Positions 57,507 through 64,000 of a stretch of DNA of 64,000 bases are shown here, one piece after another. Position numbers and translations under genes: made by a program. Location of the stretch: the NCBI GenBank assembly GCA_963669155.1, contig OZ022577.1:8735038-8799037 (forward strand). Direction: 5' to 3'. Numbering within the stretch: position 1 is the first letter of the stretch; every line of letters begins with the position of its first letter. The DNA comes from Arbacia lixula. Taxonomy: Eukaryota > Echinodermata > Echinoidea > Arbacioida > Arbaciidae. Under the pieces are notes generated by a model. The model was not told the DNA's origin and did not search any database. It saw only the letters and a program-made list of their open reading frames with translations.

Positions 57507-59999
57507 GGGGGAGGAGGGGGGGGGGCTGCTGACCGTAGGGCCGGTGTACTAATACAGACGTATCCGCTGCTTCTTATACCCGTCAACGGATCCTAAGAGA
57601 CCGTGGAAGGAAACTGGACACATTTTCGAGGATGAGAGTCTTTCCTCTCTAGACATCTTCATTTTCTGCCCCGATGCCCTCAAACAACATTTCGTACATT
57701 TTTCAGCTTTTTGAGGTACCTTAAACATCGAGGATTTGAACATTTGTTTCAGTTTGTCTTATAACAAAAAGAACATTTTAAAGAAATAGTTTGACGAAAG
57801 CTTTTGGAAAATCAGTAACATAATAATGACTTTCAACATGTTTCCAAGATGTTATATGATATAATTATATCACACACTGTTCAAGATGTGTTACAAATGT
57901 ATTGATTGGTGTTCCAACGATTCTCGTCTGAATGAAAGTTAATGTTTTGAAATCATTAAAATCAAATTGTGAATCACTTTAGCTGAGGTACCATCAGGCT
58001 GTTGTCACCATTGCCAATGGTTGATAGAACTCAAACCAAAGAATAACTACCGCCGAGTTCCTAGCCTGTGCTGTTGAATATCTCATCAAAACTCTATAAT
58101 TGGGAAAATGTCATTGGTGTTAAGTGAACACTTGAGTGTTTGCAGTGTACATAGCACAGCAAATACGACTCAACAGAGTGATTCGTGTCACGTCGGAGCC
58201 CCCCACACACTTGACGACTTGTTAGCAACCCGAATTCAACGCAACGGACAACACCAAGTTCCTTCAACACTCGACTGAAATTTGTATTTGGTGGCGGTAA
58301 TATCGTACGCTCTTTTCAAGTTGATCATGATGCTTTCTAATTTCGTCCCATTTTACTAAAATATTTATCCCATACACTGCTATGTAATTACTTTCCCCGA
58401 ACGCTCAGTATTTGGGCTTTGCGGTACTTATTACAAAAAAAAATATCAATTTCGTGCATGATTACAAGAAAAATATAAAATCTCACATCTTCACTTAATG
58501 TGAAGTATGGATGGAGAAACAGAGGATAACATTTCCTTACATAGTACTTGATGTTAATCGCTCTTCAAAACGTTTTTTTTTTTTTTTTTTTTTGCCGGTT
58601 ATACCTGTTAAGGCTCCTGATTCAGCGTGTTCATTGCAGAATGTCAGCTGTACGCACAAATATTATTTTGTGAAGAATATAGTATGGTATCTGATGCCAT
58701 GTCGGGCTACCCTCTATATTATATACCCAGGCTATTGTTATACATAGATTATATTCACTTGTGCATATTCACAAAAGAGAAAAAAAAATGTCCTTTGATG
58801 TTGATTACCGGGTTGGGGCGGGTTGGGGTGACGGAGAGCTAGTTGTGATAAAAATGGGTAAGATCTCCCATATCTTTAAATGGAAGAGGATGCGACAGGA
58901 ACTGACGGTCAATTTGAAATTTGAGAATCACATGAAAATCACACGTAGCATTTTCCGACAAATTACAGTCATTATTTGAATTACTAGTAAAAATTCTAAC
59001 TCTGTAAATGCCATGTTTATATTTCATCACCAGTATTGCACATAAATCCTGTAGAGCATCACTTTAGTATGGAACACAAAGGGTTTACTTTCGCACTTAT
59101 TATCGTATTTGTCAAAAACATGACCACGTAGTTAAACTCTCATTGTTGATGCGAAAGCCCGAGCACTGTACAATCAAGAGGGAAAAACATTAGTACACGT
59201 GGAGACGATTGAGCTTTATCCGCGTCTGATCTTAATCGAATCCAAACGTTGTGAGCTGGGCCTGCGATTCATTCGTCAACACCTGTCTCTTTTCCTCTCG
59301 TCATGACGATGCCTGCCAGGAATTCCGATGTAGATTCAGGCTAATAAATCGATTGCTCTTAACGGGCCAGAAAATATTGTTATCATCGTTGATTGAGCGA
59401 TCAACCGATATAACAAATCGCTTCAGTCAATCGCGTGTTTGGTCTACTCTTCCACGGTTATTCACTTACTCACTCACTCTCTCAAACCACCTCCGATTTA
59501 TCATCACTCCATTAGTGATCTTTGATTCGTGTTTATGATTATATCTTCAGGAAATGTTCCCTGTTTGGTCTTACTTACCTTCCAGTAACTTGAATGTCCA
59601 TATTCGAAACTCAAGATTGGCAGGGACTTATAAGGGCCTAGCGTTCATATCATGTGGTGTATGTCCAGAGTAAGTTTAATATGGAGATCTATTTGGAGGG
59701 GAGTCGCCGTCGCAATGCCCCCCCCCCCCGATTTAACCTACATAAATTATCCATGCACTATTTTCTTGAAGGCCACCTTGAGCGTACCCCCCCCCCCCCC
59801 CCCTTCCTTTCTCCCTCGTTCCAGCTTAGGGGAAAAAATACATATTGGTGTGCGCACTACACTGCAGCGACTCTATTCAGGTAGTTTGAAATAATATTCG
59901 AAAATGTGTAAGCACACGAGAGAACGGAAGAGTTAAATGACAAACTATTAGACACTAGAGGGCGCACTAGCAAGATCTTTATCCTGGCAAAGCATCGCT

Positions 60000-60134
60000 G
60001 TAAACATCGTTGTAGCCGTCATCATCGCTATTTCCATCACCCCAACTACTATCATTACCATAATAATCGTTGTCGCCATCAACATCGTTATTTTAATCAC
60101 GACCACTTCCACCGCCATAATCGTCATCATCATT

Positions 60135-60169
<35 letters not shown>

Positions 60170-60660
60170 TGTTATTATTCATATCTCCATCGTCATCATC
60201 ATCATTACTCTCCATAATTTTATCTTCATTATCATCGCAATGGTCATCACCACCACTGCGATCATTGCCACATCCATCATTGTCTTCATCATTGCTTCAT
60301 TTTATATTAAGCAGAATTCCTTTCTTCATCACCACTATACTATCAACGCCATAATCTTCCTTATCATCGTCATCATAACCATAATTATCATAATTCATAT
60401 CTTCATCACCATCATTACTATCACTGCCACATTCATCATTGTGGTTATCATCATTGTTACTATTCACCATCATCGTTATCATCATCACCGCCATCACTAT
60501 CATCATCATAATCATCATGATCATCGTTATTCTTCTTTATCATCATTGCACTCGTCATCATTACCGCTGTGATCATTGCCATATTCATCACTGTGATCAT
60601 CATCATCAATCTTATTTGTCCGATCGTCATTACCATCATTGCGATAATATTCAGAAAGAA
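60000..60660. repeat. ATC/ATT trinucleotide-rich region
   Basis: Imperfect (ATC)n with a purer array at 60127-60168. Long ORFs here encode only Met/Ile/His/Ser runs. Confidence 0.9.
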
Positions 60661-61097
60661 ACCTTCATAATCAATAGTTATAGTAAGCGGTATTTTGTAG
60701 ATATTTAATTCCATGTCCTTGCTGATAACAACCTGAATGATATGGGCAGTTACCCATAACATGTCGTATAGTATGCTTTATTTTGTCATTGAAAACTAAA
60801 TCGTCTCCTTTGCGGCAAGCTCAGTACTGTGAATAATTTGGGCCAAGTTTACGTAGTTAATAATCATGCTATTGGTAGAGGCTTAAGCGTTCTACTTATG
60901 CTTAAGTTGACGAACTTCCCGTTCCAAAATTTTATATAACCCACGTCTTCTTCCCCACCACAAAGGAATACAATGGAGACCATCAAATAAATCCTTCTTC
61001 AGTAGTGAGTATGTATTTTGCTGCTTGTTTATTTCTAAGAGACATCGGCCTATATCACCTTAACATCATATTCTCCTTCACTGTGTATATAGCCGCT

Positions 61098-61288
61098 CTA
61101 CGCATACTCCGCGACGAGCTGCTGGCCCAGGGTCTTCATGCCAGCGAAGATCTCCTCCGCAGTGGGCATGATAAGCCTTTCGGGCAGCGTGAATTTGTAC
61201 AACCCTTCGTCACGCAGCTCCACCACGTAGCTGTACTTCACGCCCAGAGTGCCGTAGCCGAAATCTTCACTGGCGCCGGTGGCCGAAT
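61098..61288 (-). CDS. Carboxypeptidase copy 2, last exon
   Basis: The acceptor is cgtag. It encodes (Y)SATGASEDFGYG, KYSYVVELRDEGLYKFTLPE and the GQQLVAEYA end; stop TAG is the complement of 61098-61100. The Gly-Gly-Ser of copy 1 before the specificity residue is Gly-Ala-Ser here. Confidence 0.93.
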
Positions 61289-63062
61289 CTACGTGGGAGG
61301 ACGAAAAAAAAAGAAGTAGCACAGAGGCGTGTACATTGGGTGATGTGTCGGAATTACATTGTGTTAGTAACAATCCGCAGCGTACAAAACTCCGTGGAAT
61401 TACCTGAGGATTGGACCCATGGTCATGGCAGCATGACATTCCATTTATCACAGATCTCGTGGAGGCGATTACTAATTGGATTTCTCAATGACGCTGGTGG
61501 CCGAAAAACAAATCACGTACATACATAATACTAAACGAGAAGACAGAATACACCGCGCTCTGCCTACTGCCATGCACGTCTTAAACTCGACAAAATAAAA
61601 GCAAAATGTTCACTTACACATGTCAGGCCCAGACTCGCCAACAAAGTAGTCCTTGCCGTGAGTAGCGGTGATGGAGTCCTCCACGGCGATAGCTAATGCT
61701 CTCTGATGGGAACATAGCAATCCATATATGATATTAGCACTACAAGTACGTCTCAGAAGGGAGCTATTATCATTTAGTATCCTTTGGTGTTCTATTTTAA
61801 TCAAAATTCACATTCTTCTATAGCACCCTTCATTCGTTGTAAAAATCACATTTCCATGTCCATTGAAAATATGGACTACGCCATATTCAAGCCATATTTC
61901 CTTGGCTTCGTCTATGCATCCTCCACTATCGGTTCATTTTTAAGCATTTGGAATTTCCATGTAATTACATAATCAAGTGGAAGGCTCAGAGCTCGAAATC
62001 AAGATGATGTGGCAGCTGGGGGATGGTTGCATGACTCAAGCATACCTCCGTGGCTCAGTAAGGAGGATGCAGAGCGGGATGGAGAGAGGAAGGGAAAAGA
62101 GAAGTCGACTCCAGGGAGTGCCGATTTTTATTAAAGGGAGAGTCCACCCTAAACTCAAGTTAGTTTGAATAAAAGCAGAAAGATAAAATAAACATACAAG
62201 GGAAAGTCTTATTATGACCTTTGATGAAGGAATACATTCTTTTCATAGCGGTATGTGTTCAAAAACATGTGTCTAATGATATATCAAATGCACAGGTGAA
62301 ATGGTAAATATCCTATTAAGAAAAATGGACAGTTGAAAAGAAAAGGTACACAACATAAGGGTGAACATCTCGCATGTGAGGTTAAAACAATCACAACTTT
62401 CATATCCTCTGACCGATTTCCGCCAAACCTTCACTGATACGTTTCTTTCAGGTTTCTGCTTTTTATTAAACCAACCCTTTTTCAGGGTGATTTATCCCTT
62501 TAACAGGTTGCCCTATATACACGTGGCTTCATTATAATGCTACGGACTGGGCAAGGCGTGTACTCGGACATCGACTTCAATCTCTGAACTATGATACATC
62601 AGTCATTCTTATCGCCCTGTTGTCGTGAAGTTTGTTGAAGAAATACAAGTGAATGGTAGTGTCGTGGTTTATTCCACTCGCTTCTGTTCTAGACTGTATA
62701 TCAATTTGATCCAGAAATTTTACATAGACGCTAAGTACGGGATAAAGCACTAATCTTGTGATGGGGTAAATACTAACACAGGACCCTCGTAAACAGTGTT
62801 TACACTGATTGACCTATTTAAAGAAAACTTGTATCATTTTGTAATATGAATGTTCGGACCTGCGCCTCGCGGTCGGGTTGAGGAACGATTTCCCCGGTGT
62901 AGCCCCAGGGATAGAGCCAGTACTGGCCGTAGGAGTGGAAGTCGATGAAGAGCTTTAGGTTTTGGCCGAAGGTCTTCAGGAACGCCTTGGACCCGCTGGT
63001 CTCGGGCTCGCTGAGTTCACTAGGACCCTGGTAGGCTTCGCTGCATTTCGATTTGCCTGCAT
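61098..63062 (-). CDS. M14A metallocarboxypeptidase copy 2 (3' three exons; 5' exons beyond right edge)
   Basis: Exons 62860-63062, 61618-61702 and 61098-61288 join in phase and match exons 9-11 of copy 1 in order, phase and (for the middle one) length. The encoded part carries FHSYGQYWLYPWGYTG (third zinc ligand), a split-codon Tyr (Tyr248 equivalent), ATGASED with Glu at the specificity position, and VVELRDEG (general base). It ends LVAEYA-stop. Signal peptide, propeptide, HxxE and Asn-Arg exons are not present between 63062 and 64000 and must lie to the right. It is a tandem paralogue of copy 1, on the same strand, starting about 7.5 kb upstream of copy 1's start codon. A secreted, zinc-dependent exopeptidase with basic preference is inferred. 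Confidence 0.9.
61618..61702 (-). CDS. Carboxypeptidase copy 2, penultimate exon
   Basis: An 85-bp exon with acceptor catcag and donor ATGT|gtaagt. It encodes RALAIAVEDSITATHGKDYF and VGESGPDM. The terminal T plus AT of the next exon makes the active-site Tyr. Confidence 0.9.
62131..62503. mobile_element. TTAA-flanked MITE in carboxypeptidase copy 2 intron
   Basis: TTAAAGGGAGAGTCCACCCT faces AGGGTGATTTATCCCTTTAA, and an interior AAAGCAGAAA/TTTCTGCTTTT inverted pair follows. Length 373 bp. Confidence 0.75.
62860..63062 (-). CDS. Carboxypeptidase copy 2, exon with third zinc ligand
   Basis: The acceptor is aattcag and the donor CAG|gtccga, which is weaker than the gtaaag of copy 1. It encodes AGKSKCSEAYQGPSELSEPE and FIDFHSYGQYWLYPWGYTG. 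Its length is 203 bp against 218 in copy 1. Confidence 0.9.
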
Positions 63063-63295
63063 CTGAATTAACCAAGATTAGAAAACGAAACGGCGTAATG
63101 AGCACTGTGATATTGTCTGAGACATTCAATGCAAGGGAACTACCCCGTGTGCGGTATTTTAAATTCATGGTATGTATATTTTCATTCAAACAATATGTTT
63201 CCGAACCTAACGCAAATCAGGTGTGCCCACAAAGTGATACTTAAAAAAAATATTTTAGAACGTCAATATTGTTGTCTTATTCGTATTTCTTAATA

Positions 63296-63938
63296 TAGTT
63301 GAGGCCAAAAGTTTACATACACCCATGGAATTCAGTGAAATTTGTTCGCGTGCCAAATATGGTAAAATCTACTATGTCTTCAGAAATATAAATACTTCCA
63401 TGACGAATTTGTTATCAAATGAAGGAGCGTATCAAGTTTTTTCACATGGTTGGACTGCCGTTGGGATTAAATTATATTTCAGTTGGAATTTTCTTTGAAG
63501 AAAAAAGGAATAGTCGTGCCAAATGTATTTTATTGCTTGTTATTATATTTTCAAACATCGTTTTATAGAAATATATAAATGTCAAATCTATGATATATAT
63601 GACATTTTCTATCATATGTCACCACTGAACAAAAAAGCGTAATCTGAAATGCTTCTGTAGAGAAGAAACTACCACAAATATGAAATGTTTTTGTCAAGTC
63701 TTGATTTTTAATTTGTCTAAAATATTAAGATTTTCTGGGGAAAAATAACACCTAAATATTTTCAGCTTCTGATAACAAATCAATGTAATGAAGGGGCATG
63801 AGATACTCATTTGTTTGATATCAAATTCGTCATGATAGCACAAATATTTTATAAAATACAGGGAATTTTTATGACGTTTGGCAAGTGTAAACTTTTCCTT
63901 GAATTTCCTGGGTGTATGTAAACTTCTGGCCTCAACTG
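63296..63938. mobile_element. Tc1/mariner-like element without transposase ORF
   Basis: Ends read (C/T)AGTTGAGGCCA(A/G)AAGTT and TTACATACACCC in inverted orientation and are flanked by TA on both sides. Similarity between the arms continues for about 140 bp, sharing ATGACGAATTTG about 105 bp in. The end sequence resembles Tc1-family inverted repeats. No long ORF is present, so it is decayed or non-autonomous. Confidence 0.85.
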
Positions 63939-64000
63939 TACAATCATGCAGTCATTCCAATATGTAGTTGAGCTATGATCAAAGGTCCAAGCATGAAACA

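Larger units (their letters stand above)
53632..61097. other. Intergenic region between the two carboxypeptidases
   Basis: CT tract, C homopolymers (about 54890, 59720 and 59790), hairpin, 565-bp duplication, a T run of about 25 at 58572 and the ATC-rich region. No gene recognised. Confidence 0.6.

Noticed and set aside
59948..60762. Met-, Ile- or His-rich ORFs
   Set aside because: Encoded by ATC/ATT trinucleotide repeats.
1..64000. CRISPR arrays, bacterial operons, rRNA genes
   Set aside because: The sequence is eukaryotic; repeats seen are microsatellites, MITEs and tandem duplications. No rRNA or convincing tRNA was recognised.

Overview
The window is eukaryotic DNA, AT-rich, intron-rich and loaded with microsatellites and small transposons. 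Long introns, recurring TACATGTA motifs, a Penelope-like element with a GIY-YIG domain and a single-ORF Gypsy element suggest a marine invertebrate, most likely a non-vertebrate deuterostome such as an echinoderm. This placement is an inference, and a cephalochordate or mollusc is not excluded.

Layout from left to right. (1) 1-10432: the 5' two coding exons of a DESI2-type PPPDE isopeptidase on the minus strand; its remaining exons lie beyond the left edge. (2) 10433-14032: a divergent intergenic region with a hAT-like element. (3) 14033-20690: a complete ten-exon TASP1 (threonine aspartase 1) gene on the plus strand. (4) 20691-23114: a tail-to-tail intergenic region. (5) 23115-53631: a complete M14A metallocarboxypeptidase gene on the minus strand with eleven exons, plus one in-frame candidate cassette exon. 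Its introns hold a 5'-truncated Penelope-like element (about 26.6-28.7 kb), a structurally intact Gypsy element with identical 138-bp LTRs (43.0-49.4 kb), several MITEs and partial exon duplicates. (6) 53632-61097: repeat-rich intergenic DNA with a long CT tract, a 565-bp tandem duplication and trinucleotide arrays. (7) 61098-63062 and onward: the last three exons of a second, tandem M14A carboxypeptidase on the same strand.

Four genes of three protease classes (cysteine, threonine, zinc-metallo) sit together. I see no evidence that they act in one pathway. DESI2 and TASP1 are intracellular housekeeping-type proteases. The two carboxypeptidases are a tandem pair of digestive/secretory type: the complete copy has a signal peptide, an activation propeptide, a basic activation site and all catalytic residues. 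Both copies carry Glu at the S1' specificity position, which suggests a preference for basic C-terminal residues. Exon boundaries come from reading splice sites and keeping phase. No transcript or database search was available.
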